From NCBI RefSeq assembly GCF_038022665.1, contig NZ_CP150629.1:744001-808000 (forward strand): a DNA stretch of 64,000 nt, written 5' to 3'. The first letter of the stretch is position 1, and every line of letters starts with the position of its first letter. This DNA is from Methanolobus sp. WCC4 (GTDB lineage: Archaea; Halobacteriota; Methanosarcinia; Methanosarcinales; Methanosarcinaceae). The position numbers and the translations under genes were made by a program. The notes under the pieces were generated by a model, which had not been told where the DNA came from, searched no databases, and saw nothing but the letters and a program-made list of their open reading frames with translations. Shown one piece after another: positions 36,118 to 44,712 of this stretch.

Positions 36118-37248
36118 GTGAGCGACAATATCGATAATAATGTAAGTGACAGGGAGGTTATCGAAGCAGCACTTTTCGCTGCTGGTGGTGCGATCGATGC
36201 GGCAACCCTGGCAAAGCTTACGGGCATGAAGAAGAAACAGGTCATTCCTATAGCCCTTGGTATAGTTGAAGAGTACGCTTCAAGGGAGACAGGTATCGAG
36301 GTGATCGACCTTGGTGAACGATATGTGATGCAGGTCAAGCCCAAGTACACCGATATGGTCAGACCTTTCGCTCCAAAGGAATTGAGTGCACCGATGTTGC
36401 GCACTCTTTCCATGATAGCATATCATCAGCCTCTTATCCAGTCCGATCTTGTGGATATGAGGGGCAACTCAGCCTATGATCACATAAGGGAACTGAAGGA
36501 AAGGGGTTTTGTTGAGGCTCTGCCCCATGGAAGGACCAAGATCCTTCAAACCACTTCTCTATTTGCTGATTATTTCGGTCTGGAGTCAAATGATCCAGAA
36601 CTTGTGAAGAAGAAGATCGTCGAGCTGTCACGTCTGCAGAGTGGGCAGAGCGGCCTCAACAAGTGGCTTGGCAGGAGGTTCATCGGTGTTACTCCTATGT
36701 ACAGGTCCCTGATGGACCTGTGTGGTATAAGGGAATACAGGGTTATCAATGCCTATGATCCTACTGAGGAAGAACTTGATGAGCTTGAGGATGTTTACAA
36801 GCTTGTGATCTCTAAAGGTTATGCTGAGAAGGTAAGCAAGTATTATGACGGTGAGATAATCGAGGTGAGTTCCACAACATTCGATGATATCATAGATTCC
36901 ATAAGGCTTCTTGAGAACGTGGGCGACACTGAGAAGGCGGAATCAAGTATCGAACTGATCGCGGACCTCAAAGAAAGGTACGCTTCAAAGGCACTTGTAA
37001 TAAGTAAGAAGGTTCGTCCTGCAACAGATATGGTTGCGCGCATTGTCAGTGACCTGCGTCTGGGTGTGTCCTCTACAGGTATTGTGATAGCTCCTGATTA
37101 CGGCACATCGACTGACGGGGTAGAGGTTTCGGAAGGCGCTGACATCCTGGTCCCAACTCACAAGAACCTTGATGGTGACCTTCTGGACCGGGTCTGCAGC
37201 AAATATGATGCTGTAATAGACGGACTCAGGAATTTTGAGGATAGCTGA
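36118..37248 (+). CDS. scpB: segregation and condensation protein B with long C-terminal extension
   Basis: A 376-residue protein with a GTG start. Residues 1-175 are the ScpB double winged helix: EVIEAALFAAGGAIDAATLA, PMLRTLSMIAYHQPLIQSDL, ALPHGRTKILQTTSLFADYF. The remaining ~190 residues (from SGLNKWLGRRFIGVTPMYRS to the end) are not part of bacterial ScpB and I do not recognise them. They contain an alpha/beta-looking stretch LGVSSTGIVIAPDYG and TDMVARIVSDLRL. The extra domain could regulate or anchor the condensin. It is cotranscribed with smc and scpA. Confidence 0.85.
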   Translation: MSDNIDNNVSDREVIEAALFAAGGAIDAATLAKLTGMKKKQVIPIALGIVEEYASRETGIEVIDLGERYVMQVKPKYTDMVRPFAPKELSAPMLRTLSMIAYHQPLIQSDLVDMRGNSAYDHIRELKERGFVEALPHGRTKILQTTSLFADYFGLESNDPELVKKKIVELSRLQSGQSGLNKWLGRRFIGVTPMYRSLMDLCGIREYRVINAYDPTEEELDELEDVYKLVISKGYAEKVSKYYDGEIIEVSSTTFDDIIDSIRLLENVGDTEKAESSIELIADLKERYASKALVISKKVRPATDMVARIVSDLRLGVSSTGIVIAPDYGTSTDGVEVSEGADILVPTHKNLDGDLLDRVCSKYDAVIDGLRNFEDS

Positions 37249-37310
37249 ACGAAAGTGGAGTTGATGTAAATTTTTGCATTATCTTTGTTATTTCGTGACG
37301 TCCTTAAAAA

Positions 37311-37342
37311 CCTATATAAATAAGAGGGTATAAGTTTATATA
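37311..37342 (+). promoter_or_regulatory. two TATA boxes before tbp
   Basis: CTATATAAAT at 37311 and TTTATATA at 37335 lie 77 and 53 nt before the tbp ATG. Both have A/T-rich surroundings and purine-rich BRE-like bases upstream. They may give two start sites, or one may allow autoregulation by TBP. Confidence 0.5.
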
Positions 37343-37387
37343 CTGATTTGTTGAATATAAGCCCGCTTTAAATATGAGGATTATACT

Positions 37388-37939
37388 ATGTCAGATTACA
37401 ACATCAAAATTGAAAATGTGGTCGCATCTACCAAGCTTGCAGAGGAGTTCGATCTTACAAAGATAGAAGCTGAATTCGAGGGTGCTGAATATAACAAGCA
37501 GAAGTTCCCCGGACTTGTATATCGTGTCTCTGACCCAAAAGCAGCATTCCTTGTCTTCACATCCGGTAAGGTAGTATGTACCGGTGCAAAGAATGTGGAT
37601 GATGTTCACACTGTCATAGGTAACATGGCAAAGAAGCTCAACGGTATCGGTATTAAGACCATCGAGAACCCTGAGATCACCGTACAGAACATCGTGGCAT
37701 CAGCTGATCTTCAGGCAGTACTGAACCTCAATGCTATTGCTATCGGACTTGGTCTTGAGAACATCGAATATGAGCCGGAGCAGTTCCCTGGTCTTGTTTA
37801 CCGTATCGATGACCCAAAGGTCGTTGTTCTTATCTTCAGTTCAGGAAAGCTTGTGGTCACCGGCGGAAAATCCCCTGAGAACTGTGAGCAGGGTGTTGAG
37901 GTCGTAAGACAACAGCTCGACAGCATGGGTCTGCTTTAA
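37388..37939 (+). CDS. tbp: TATA-box-binding protein
   Basis: 183 residues forming the two-repeat TBP saddle. Repeat 1 contains [40 protein letters not shown] and GKVVCTGAK; repeat 2 contains [40 protein letters not shown] and GKLVVTGGK. It recruits TFB and RNA polymerase to promoters. It is a normal-length archaeal TBP without an acidic tail. It is preceded by two possible TATA boxes and followed 25 nt later by a glycosyltransferase gene on the same strand. Confidence 0.98.
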   Translation: MSDYNIKIENVVASTKLAEEFDLTKIEAEFEGAEYNKQKFPGLVYRVSDPKAAFLVFTSGKVVCTGAKNVDDVHTVIGNMAKKLNGIGIKTIENPEITVQNIVASADLQAVLNLNAIAIGLGLENIEYEPEQFPGLVYRIDDPKVVVLIFSSGKLVVTGGKSPENCEQGVEVVRQQLDSMGLL

Positions 37940-37964
37940 GACCTTTCATTTCTATTTTGTATCA

Positions 37965-38885
37965 ATGACTAATGATAATGTCTGTATTCTGTTGCCCACT
38001 CTTAATGAAGAGGCTACCGTAGGTCAGGTCATCAGGGACTTCCGTTCAGAGGGCTTTGACAATATAATGGTCATAGACGGCAACAGCAAGGACAGGACAC
38101 GCGAGATAGCCGAGGCTGAAGGTGCAAGGGTAGTGGTCCAGACCGGGAAGGGCAAAGGGCAGGCAATAAAGCAGGCCTTTGATCTTATCGAAGAGGACTA
38201 TGTCGTCATGGCAGACGGCGACGGCACCAATCTTGCAAAGGATGTCCATGCGGTGCTTGGCCCTGTACTGGAAGGAAAGGCCGACCATGTGATGGGGAAC
38301 AGGCTGGTGGACTATGAGAAGGGAGCATTTACCAGGCTCAACCTGATAGGGAACAAGCTGATCAACAAGATGTTCGGAATGGCCTATGGTGTCTGGCTCG
38401 ATGATATTCTCACAGGCTATCGTGCTTTCAACAGAAAAGCGATAAAGTCGTTCGAACTGAAAAAGATGGGATTCGAGGTTGAGTCTGAGATCACAATTGA
38501 AAGTGTGAAGAAGGACCTGCGTATCGAGGAAGTCCCGACAACCTATCTGGCAAGACATTCGGAAGGTGCCACCAAGCTGAATCCGCTCAAGGATGGATGG
38601 AGGATCGGTTCTACCATTTACAAGATGGCCAGACTTCACAATCCCATGTTCTATTTTGGCATCATTGGCGGAGCTTTCATCCTGGCGGGTCTGTTTACCG
38701 GTACATATGTGGTTGTTGAGTGGTTCCATGGTGTCACACGTATCCCCATGACGATCCTCACTGCACTACTGATCATTGCAGGTTTCCAGATGTTCGTTTT
38801 TGGTATGCTGAGTGATCTGGTGGTAGCTCTTCACAGGGAGAACATGCGCATTTTAAGGAAGATCGATGAAAGTAAGAAGGAATGA
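37965..38885 (+). CDS. AglJ-like dolichol-phosphate glycosyltransferase (GT2) with two C-terminal TM helices
   Basis: A 306-residue protein with a GT2 catalytic domain: CILLPTLNEEATVGQVI near residue 8, DGNSKDRTREIA near 37, and the DGDGTN metal motif near 85. LDDILTGYRAFNRKAIKSF and FEVESEITIE near 150-180 are shared with dolichol-phosphate sugar transferases. Two helices at the end (IIGGAFILAGLFTGTYVVVE and TILTALLIIAGFQMFVFGML) anchor it in the membrane. The order and motifs resemble haloarchaeal AglJ, which starts N-glycan assembly for S-layer glycoproteins. That role fits the sequon-rich surface proteins nearby but is inferred. Confidence 0.8.
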   Translation: MTNDNVCILLPTLNEEATVGQVIRDFRSEGFDNIMVIDGNSKDRTREIAEAEGARVVVQTGKGKGQAIKQAFDLIEEDYVVMADGDGTNLAKDVHAVLGPVLEGKADHVMGNRLVDYEKGAFTRLNLIGNKLINKMFGMAYGVWLDDILTGYRAFNRKAIKSFELKKMGFEVESEITIESVKKDLRIEEVPTTYLARHSEGATKLNPLKDGWRIGSTIYKMARLHNPMFYFGIIGGAFILAGLFTGTYVVVEWFHGVTRIPMTILTALLIIAGFQMFVFGMLSDLVVALHRENMRILRKIDESKKE

Positions 38886-39061
38886 TCCTTCTTCATTCTC
38901 AGGCTTTCATCCTTACTTTGTTCACAGTGAGAATTCTATTTGTGAAGACAAATTAATTTGTTCTACATAGCGGGCATTATTGTAACAGGCACTCTCTGTG
39001 TTATTTATTAGTGTCTATGGTTCGCGATTTAATAGTGTATTTACTTTTATATTGTCAGAAC

Positions 39062-39140
39062 AGTTAAACATAAAATTATTATCTGTAAAGTTAACTTGAC
39101 TTTATCTAAAGTTAATTTTTCGACAAACATTATATACCAT
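39062..39140 (+). promoter_or_regulatory. thiC promoter with palindrome and repeated AGTTAA
   Basis: The 294-nt gap before thiC has no gene. AAGTTAACTT (39088-39097) is a perfect palindrome, AAAGTTAA recurs at 39108-39115, and AGTTAA also occurs at 39062. TATA box TATATA lies at 39131-39136, with ATG at 39180 and GAGGT as ribosome site. The repeats lie upstream of the TATA box, a position suited to an activator or repressor. No TPP riboswitch motif (CTGAGA with ACC...CTGATCTGG) is seen. Confidence 0.5.
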
Positions 39141-39179
39141 CTGGTTATTGTAAGTTACATCCAAACTTGAGGTATAAAC

Positions 39180-40469
39180 ATGACAATAGTTACAGATGCA
39201 AAAAATGGTAAGATCACAGAAGAGATGAAGATCGTTGCCCAGAACGAAGGTAAAGACCCTGAATTCATCAGACGTGGTATCGCAGCAGGAAGAATTGTAA
39301 TCCCAATGACCCCATACAGGGACATCAAGATATGTGGTATTGGTGAAGGCTTAACCACAAAGGTTAATGCATCCATCGGTGCATCATCAGACATTGTTGA
39401 CCTTGACATGGAAGTAAAGAAAGCACAGGCTGCTGAAGCCGCTGGTGCAGACACACTTATGGAGCTCGGTACAGGTGGAGACTTCCTTGGTATCAGGAAA
39501 GCAGTCTGTGACTCAATTTCCCTTCCAGTAGGTTCAGTACCACTCTATCAGGCATTCATCACCGCAGCAAAGAGAGACGGTTCCATTGTCCACATGACAG
39601 AGGACGACCTCTGGTATGCAACCGAGGAGCAGGCAAAGCTCGGTACAAACTTCATGGCTATCCACACAGGTATCAACAACATTGTCCTTGACAGGTTGAA
39701 GTCACACGGCAGATACGGTGGTCTCTGTTCCCGTGGCGGTGCATTCATGAGCACATGGATGCTGCACAACGAGAAGGAAAACCCACTTTACGCAGACTTT
39801 GACTACCTCTGTGAGATCCTCAAGGAACACGAAGTCACCCTTTCAACAGGTAACGGAATGCGCGCAGGAGCGGTCCACGACGCAACCGACAGGGCACAGG
39901 TCCAGGAGCTCATCATCAACTCCGAGTGCGCAGAGAAAGCACACGACAAATACGACCTTCAGGTAATCGTAGAAGGACCAGGTCACGTACCACTTGATCA
40001 GGTAGAGATGAATGTCAAGCTCATGAAGGCAATGAGCAACAGAAAACCATTCTACATGCTCGGTCCACTGGTATCAGACATCGGTGCAGGCCGTGACCAC
40101 ATCGTAACAGCGATCGGTGCATCAGCTTCCGCAGCAGCAGGCTGTGACTTCCTCTGTTACGTAACACCAGCAGAACACCTTGCACTTCCAAACCTTGAAG
40201 ATGTTGTTGAAGGTGTCAAGACATCAAAGATTGCAGCACACGTCGGTGACATGGTCAAATACCCGGACACAGCTCGTGATGTTGACCTCGCAATGGGCAG
40301 AGCACGCGCAAAACTTGACTGGGAGGAACAGTACAAGTACGCACTCGACCCAGAACTTGCAAGAGCAACCAGGGACAGCAGATCACCAGGCGACGAAGAC
40401 GCATGTACCATGTGCGGTGACTTCTGCGCTCTTAAGATCGTTAACGCAAACTACGACCTTTGCAAGTAA
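39180..40469 (+). CDS. thiC: phosphomethylpyrimidine synthase ThiC
   Basis: A 429-residue ThiC, the archaeal/bacterial short form. DTLMELGTGGDFLGIRKA near residue 95, SRGGAFMSTWML near 185, VEGPGHVPLDQVEMNVKLMK near 263 and GPLVSDIGAGRDHIVTAIG near 297 are family signatures. The C-terminal CTMCGDFCALK carries the CxxC-x4-C ligands of the 4Fe-4S cluster used for radical SAM chemistry. It converts 5-aminoimidazole ribotide to the thiamine pyrimidine. Codons are strongly biased to NNA/NNC (CCA, GCA, ACA), suggesting high expression. It is monocistronic with a pyrimidine-rich terminator. Confidence 0.97.
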   Translation: MTIVTDAKNGKITEEMKIVAQNEGKDPEFIRRGIAAGRIVIPMTPYRDIKICGIGEGLTTKVNASIGASSDIVDLDMEVKKAQAAEAAGADTLMELGTGGDFLGIRKAVCDSISLPVGSVPLYQAFITAAKRDGSIVHMTEDDLWYATEEQAKLGTNFMAIHTGINNIVLDRLKSHGRYGGLCSRGGAFMSTWMLHNEKENPLYADFDYLCEILKEHEVTLSTGNGMRAGAVHDATDRAQVQELIINSECAEKAHDKYDLQVIVEGPGHVPLDQVEMNVKLMKAMSNRKPFYMLGPLVSDIGAGRDHIVTAIGASASAAAGCDFLCYVTPAEHLALPNLEDVVEGVKTSKIAAHVGDMVKYPDTARDVDLAMGRARAKLDWEEQYKYALDPELARATRDSRSPGDEDACTMCGDFCALKIVNANYDLCK

Positions 40470-40489
40470 TGCCCCTGGCATTATCTTGC

Positions 40490-40546
40490 TTCTTTTACCT
40501 TTCTTTTTTTCTTTGCTTTTCTTATCTCTTTTTTTGGTAAACAAGT
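40490..40546 (+). terminator. pyrimidine-rich terminator after thiC
   Basis: Immediately after the thiC stop the coding strand is almost only T and C (CTTTCTTTTTTTCTTTGC, then CTTTTTTTGG), the usual form of an intrinsic archaeal terminator without a hairpin. Confidence 0.6.
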
Positions 40547-40642
40547 CTCTCTCTATTGAATTGTTCAAAAGGGCCGTAGTGAGATAACATTTTTATAATC
40601 TTATAGCCCACTTTATTATGTGGGTTCAATGGTGGTTGATCG

Positions 40643-41887
40643 ATGAAGGATCTTCTACCTACATATATGTTATATGCAAATGACAGGGGTAGTGGTATGG
40701 CCACGTTAGACGCTGATAGAGCAATTGATGTTATTCATGGAACTCTTCCTATTCGGAAATTCTCAGCACCTGAGATAATAATGGGCGATGGCTCCCGGAA
40801 TCTCGTAGGCCAGTATGTTCTCAGTCTGTCTGGAAAAAATGTATTTCTTGTCAGTGACCCCGGTATTTTTAAGGCAGGTTGGGCCGGAGAGGTTATAGGC
40901 GAGTTGGAATCTTCAGGTATCAATGTCGTGGTCTATGATGGCGTATCTCCAAACCCGAAGTCCTCGGAAGTAATGCGGGGTGCGGAGGTTTATGAGGAGG
41001 CAGGTTGTGACCTGATAGTTTCTGTGGGGGGTGGTAGTTCCATGGACTGTGGTAAGGCTATAGGTGCTGTAGTCTCCAATCAGTGTGATGTTCTGGAACT
41101 GGAAGGGATCGATGAGGTGGTAATGCCTGCTCCTCCTTTCATATGTATACCTACGACCGCAGGTTCTTCTGCTGACGTGTCCCAATTCGCTATTATCAAT
41201 GACGAACAGAAGAAACGTAAGTTTGCCATAATCAGTAAGACTATGATCGCGGACCTGGCACTCGTCGATCCGGAAACCACAGTCACTATGGATCCTGAAC
41301 TGACCGCAACAACAGGAATAGATGCCCTTAGTCATGCTTTTGAGGCATATGTTTCAAATGCATCTTCTGTAATTACCGATATGTATGCTCTGGAGGCTGT
41401 TAAACTGGTAGCAGAATATCTTCCAAAAGCATATGGTGAACCTGACAACCTAATGTTCAGGGATAAGGTTATGCTTGGAAGTATGTATGCAGGTCTGGCA
41501 TTCTCCAACGCCAGCTTGGGTCTGGTGCATGCTATGGCACATAGTCTTGGAGGTTACAATGATTCTCCTCATGGTGAATGTAATGCACAGCTCCTGGAAC
41601 ATGTGGTTGCCTTCAATTATTCTCATGCAGAGGCAAAATATAGGGATCTTGAAGCCGCTATGTCCGGTAAGGTGCCATCAAAGAACAGCGGTCCGGATGG
41701 TCTGATACGTGAACTGCGAAATATGACTTCCGAGCTGGATATAGTTCCGGGATTATGTCATATGGGTGTAAAAGAGGATGACCTTGAGTATCTAAGTGAG
41801 AATGCATATGTGGATCCATGTCTGGCAACCAATCCCTGTCCTGCAACAAAAAAGGATATAGAGAGAATCTATCATGAATCACTCTGA
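40643..41887 (+). CDS. iron-containing alcohol dehydrogenase family protein
   Basis: A 414-residue group III dehydrogenase. FSAPEIIMGDGSRNLVGQYV opens the NAD-binding domain, and SVGGGSSMDCGKAIGAV near residue 128 is the GGGS(x)2D cofactor motif. IPTTAGSSADVSQFAI follows. Metal ligands are in TTGIDALSHAFEAYVS and LVHAMAHSLGGYNDSPHGECNAQLL. It oxidises an alcohol or reduces an aldehyde with NAD(P)H; the substrate is unknown. An ATG at 40697 with AGGGGT before it is an alternative start. Its 3' end overlaps the next gene, a PAS histidine kinase, by 14 nt, so the two are likely coupled. Confidence 0.88.
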   Translation: MKDLLPTYMLYANDRGSGMATLDADRAIDVIHGTLPIRKFSAPEIIMGDGSRNLVGQYVLSLSGKNVFLVSDPGIFKAGWAGEVIGELESSGINVVVYDGVSPNPKSSEVMRGAEVYEEAGCDLIVSVGGGSSMDCGKAIGAVVSNQCDVLELEGIDEVVMPAPPFICIPTTAGSSADVSQFAIINDEQKKRKFAIISKTMIADLALVDPETTVTMDPELTATTGIDALSHAFEAYVSNASSVITDMYALEAVKLVAEYLPKAYGEPDNLMFRDKVMLGSMYAGLAFSNASLGLVHAMAHSLGGYNDSPHGECNAQLLEHVVAFNYSHAEAKYRDLEAAMSGKVPSKNSGPDGLIRELRNMTSELDIVPGLCHMGVKEDDLEYLSENAYVDPCLATNPCPATKKDIERIYHESL

Positions 41888-43130
41888 AGACGATGACAGG
41901 CAGGATATTATTAGAAAGAAGATCATCGGACTGGGGGATACTTCCCATCGTAAAAGCTACTATCCCCAGCTAAAGGAACAGATACGTGAGCTTAATGTCA
42001 CCATGCGTGCGTTGCGTGAGAGTGAAGAAAAGTACAGGACATATGTAACGGTCTCTCCTTATCCTATTCTTGTATTGGATCATCGCGGTGATTTCATTGA
42101 TGTGAATCCGGCAGCTTGTAAGGTGACTGGTTATTCCAGAGAAGAGATGCTTCAGATGAATATTTCTGATTTCATACTTCCGGCAAGACATGAGAACTAT
42201 CTGCGGTCATTTAAACAGCTACATGACGAAGGCAAGTTATCAGGGGAGTTCCCATTTCTAAATAAGGGTAATGGGGTATTCTACATGGAACTCCATGCTG
42301 TTTCTATTCCTGATGATCGTTTCCTTGCAATATGCATGGATGTAACTGAAAAGAAAAGGTTCCAGGAGGATCTCTTAAAGGCAAAGATAACTGCAGAGAA
42401 TGCAAACCGTACTAAAACAGAGTTCCTTGCCAATATGAGCCATGAACTGCGGACCCCATTGAATTCAATAATTGGATTCTCGGATATGCTTCTTGAAGGG
42501 CTCACAGGAGAGATGAACGATAAGCAATCCCGTTACATAAGGAATATCTCCCAGAGTGGGAAACATTTACTGAGCATCATCAACGAGATACTGGATATTT
42601 CCAGGATCGAGTCCGGAAATATGAAATTACACAAAGAAGACATTCATATTGACGAGGTCTATGAGGATATTTATTCTACATTTAAGAATATTGCAGATGC
42701 TAAAGGTCTTCTTCTGGAATTGTCCACTGATCAGAAAGATAGGTGTGTATGTGCCGATAAGGCAAAGCTAAAACAGATACTTTTCAATCTTGTCAGCAAT
42801 GCCATTAAATTCACTGATAGCGGTGGATCAGTTAAAGTGACTGCAGATATTAAAGATGGTTTTGTACATATCTCTGTAACTGATACGGGAATCGGCATTG
42901 ATATGGATGATCTTGGGAAGATCTTTACTCCATTCGTGCAACTGGATTCTTCGGAAGCAAGAAAATATCAGGGTACCGGGCTTGGCCTGGCACTTTCAAA
43001 GGAGCTTATCGAGTTACATGGTGGGGCAATATGGGTTGAAAGTGAACCCGGGAAAGGAAGTATCTTCACTTTTACCCTGCCTTTGTGTGAAACCTGTGAA
43101 TTCGGGTTATCGAATGTTCAGCTCAAATAA
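41874..43130 (+). CDS. PAS sensor histidine kinase
   Basis: A 418-residue soluble kinase. A short helical N-terminus is followed by one PAS domain (SPYPILVLDHRGDFIDVNPA near residue 60), then HisKA with FLANMSHELRTPLNSIIGFSD near 185. The HATPase domain has ILFNLVSNAIKFTDSGGSVK, DTGIGIDMDDLGKIFTPF and GTGLGLALSKELIELHGG. The HisKA-HATPase core is close to that of the four-PAS kinase at 9315, indicating paralogues. No membrane helix or receiver domain is present. The start lies inside the alcohol dehydrogenase gene (14-nt overlap), so the kinase may sense a state linked to that enzyme; this is inference. Confidence 0.9.
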   Translation: MNHSEDDDRQDIIRKKIIGLGDTSHRKSYYPQLKEQIRELNVTMRALRESEEKYRTYVTVSPYPILVLDHRGDFIDVNPAACKVTGYSREEMLQMNISDFILPARHENYLRSFKQLHDEGKLSGEFPFLNKGNGVFYMELHAVSIPDDRFLAICMDVTEKKRFQEDLLKAKITAENANRTKTEFLANMSHELRTPLNSIIGFSDMLLEGLTGEMNDKQSRYIRNISQSGKHLLSIINEILDISRIESGNMKLHKEDIHIDEVYEDIYSTFKNIADAKGLLLELSTDQKDRCVCADKAKLKQILFNLVSNAIKFTDSGGSVKVTADIKDGFVHISVTDTGIGIDMDDLGKIFTPFVQLDSSEARKYQGTGLGLALSKELIELHGGAIWVESEPGKGSIFTFTLPLCETCEFGLSNVQLK

Positions 43131-43192
43131 TGTGGGATAGGGTCAGTCCATCCGGAGTACATATTTATATTAAAATTTACAAAATCCTTATT

Positions 43193-43972
43193 ATGTCTAT
43201 AATCACTCTCACCACAGATTTCGGATCGCTATATCCTGCATCCATGAAAGGTGTCATATTAAGTATAGACCCTGATGCCACTATTGTCGATATCACTCAT
43301 TCCATACCCCCTACTGATATTCAGGCAGGTGCTCTTGCAATGCATTCTGTTGTAAGGTATTATCCTCAGGGGACGATACATGTTGGTGTCATCGACCCGG
43401 GTGTTGGTACGGAAAGAAAGGCTATAGTGGTTCGTGCGGGTGGGCAATATCTTGTAGGACCTGACAATGGGCTCCTCATGCCTGCGGCAAAGCTTCTGGG
43501 AGATATGGAGGTATATGAGATAAGTTCAGATATCCTTCCGGATGAAGTATCATCTACTTTCCATGGCAGGGATATCTTTGCTCCGGTGGCCGCACACATC
43601 TCAAAAGGAATGGGACTTAAGGAGATCGGGAAGCCTGTGGATGAATATGTGACCCTCGATATTTCGGGTTATGAGATAGAGAAGGATTTCATAAGGACCA
43701 GGGTTGTGTACATTGATAGTTTTGGAAACATCATCACCAATGTTCCCGGGGATGAACTGATGAGAAGTGTACAGCAGGGCGCAATACTCTCTATTGCCGG
43801 ACGTCAGATGCCATTTCTGAGCACCTATGGTGAGGTTACCAGAGGAAAGTTACTTTCACTTGTAGGAAGCCATGGTTTTCTGGAGGTCGCCCTTAACCAG
43901 GGCAGTGCAGCAAAGCTGCTGCATCTTGATAATGGAAATGAGATAACGATCGGGATACTTGGCGGTCAATGA
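43193..43972 (+). CDS. SAM hydroxide adenosyltransferase (SAM hydrolase, DUF62)
   Basis: 259 residues from the ATG of MSIITLTTDFGSLYPASMKG; the upstream extension from 43130 is AT-rich leader. Family motifs: TDFG near residue 7, DPGVGTERKAIVV near 69, GPDNGLLMPAA near 88, STFHGRDIFAPVAAH near 120 and VVYIDSFGNIITNVPGDEL near 174. The family cleaves S-adenosylmethionine with water into adenosine and methionine, using conserved Asp, Arg and His residues that match those motifs. It is a cytoplasmic enzyme of methyl/SAM balance. Confidence 0.92.
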   Translation: MSIITLTTDFGSLYPASMKGVILSIDPDATIVDITHSIPPTDIQAGALAMHSVVRYYPQGTIHVGVIDPGVGTERKAIVVRAGGQYLVGPDNGLLMPAAKLLGDMEVYEISSDILPDEVSSTFHGRDIFAPVAAHISKGMGLKEIGKPVDEYVTLDISGYEIEKDFIRTRVVYIDSFGNIITNVPGDELMRSVQQGAILSIAGRQMPFLSTYGEVTRGKLLSLVGSHGFLEVALNQGSAAKLLHLDNGNEITIGILGGQ

Positions 43973-43994
43973 CTACCGTATCCTTCAATGACCC

Positions 43995-44642
43995 TTATCT
44001 TCTTTTAATGAAGTATATGCACATCAGGGCAAATACAAGCGGGACAAGTGTGTTCTGTCCTGTCTGCTGACTATCTGATGTAGCTTCTATTTCTTCCTGT
44101 TCTTCAGCAATGATCTCGGCATCACCTATGGCTAACATTGCATTGTTGATGTTTACAGGGAGCTTTTCTCCTGCAGAATTGGTGAGGATCACATTCTTCA
44201 TCTCAACCTCAGTTACTCCAGATATTTCCTTTGAACTGAAAGTGATGGTTGCAAAGGTTCCTGGATCAAGTGGCATATCGTTTCCCAGGATCGCACAATA
44301 GACACCGTTTACAATACCTGCATCATTGTCAATGGTTCCCCTGGAGAATATGGTGCTTTTTCCACTCTGCTTGAAGATATCTCCCTCAGTGATAGAGGTG
44401 ATACTGATGAGGTCGGGGTCGTAGGATAATTCCAGTTCGGCACCTGATGTATTTACATCAGGTGTTATTACAATATCAAGTGTGAATTCTGCATTTTCCT
44501 CGACTTTCAGCTGTACCGGGGAGAACTCAATGGTAGATTCGGCACTTGCAGTGCATGCAAATGACAATACGACAAAAGTTACAATAAAAGTGAACAAAGC
44601 GATGTTTATTAATGATCTTATATCTCGGGTTCCGGACATCAT
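43995..44642 (-). CDS. secreted cohesin-domain protein with C-terminal membrane anchor
   Basis: About 215 residues from the ATG at 44642, behind AAAGGTGG. A signal peptide (LINIALFTFIVTFVVLSFACTASA) is followed by a cohesin-type beta domain (~30-170): VEENAEFTLDIVITPDVNTS, GAELELSYDPDLISI, LDPGTFATITFSSKEISGVT. A short linker precedes a terminal helix and basic end, TLVPLVFALMCIYFIKRR, a surface anchor. Cohesins bind dockerin modules; no dockerin is seen in this window. It follows a radical SAM gene on the same strand at 65 nt. Confidence 0.8.
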   Translation of the reverse strand: MMSGTRDIRSLINIALFTFIVTFVVLSFACTASAESTIEFSPVQLKVEENAEFTLDIVITPDVNTSGAELELSYDPDLISITSITEGDIFKQSGKSTIFSRGTIDNDAGIVNGVYCAILGNDMPLDPGTFATITFSSKEISGVTEVEMKNVILTNSAGEKLPVNINNAMLAIGDAEIIAEEQEEIEATSDSQQTGQNTLVPLVFALMCIYFIKRR

Positions 44643-44712
44643 AACCACCTTTCAATTATTATTTGATGGTTTGATCCTATTAAATATATCGCTTCATAAT
44701 AAATGTGGGCCA

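Noticed and set aside
38886-39179. TPP riboswitch upstream of thiC
   Set aside because: No THI-box core sequence is visible; the region is AT-rich with a palindrome and a TATA box, better explained by transcriptional control.
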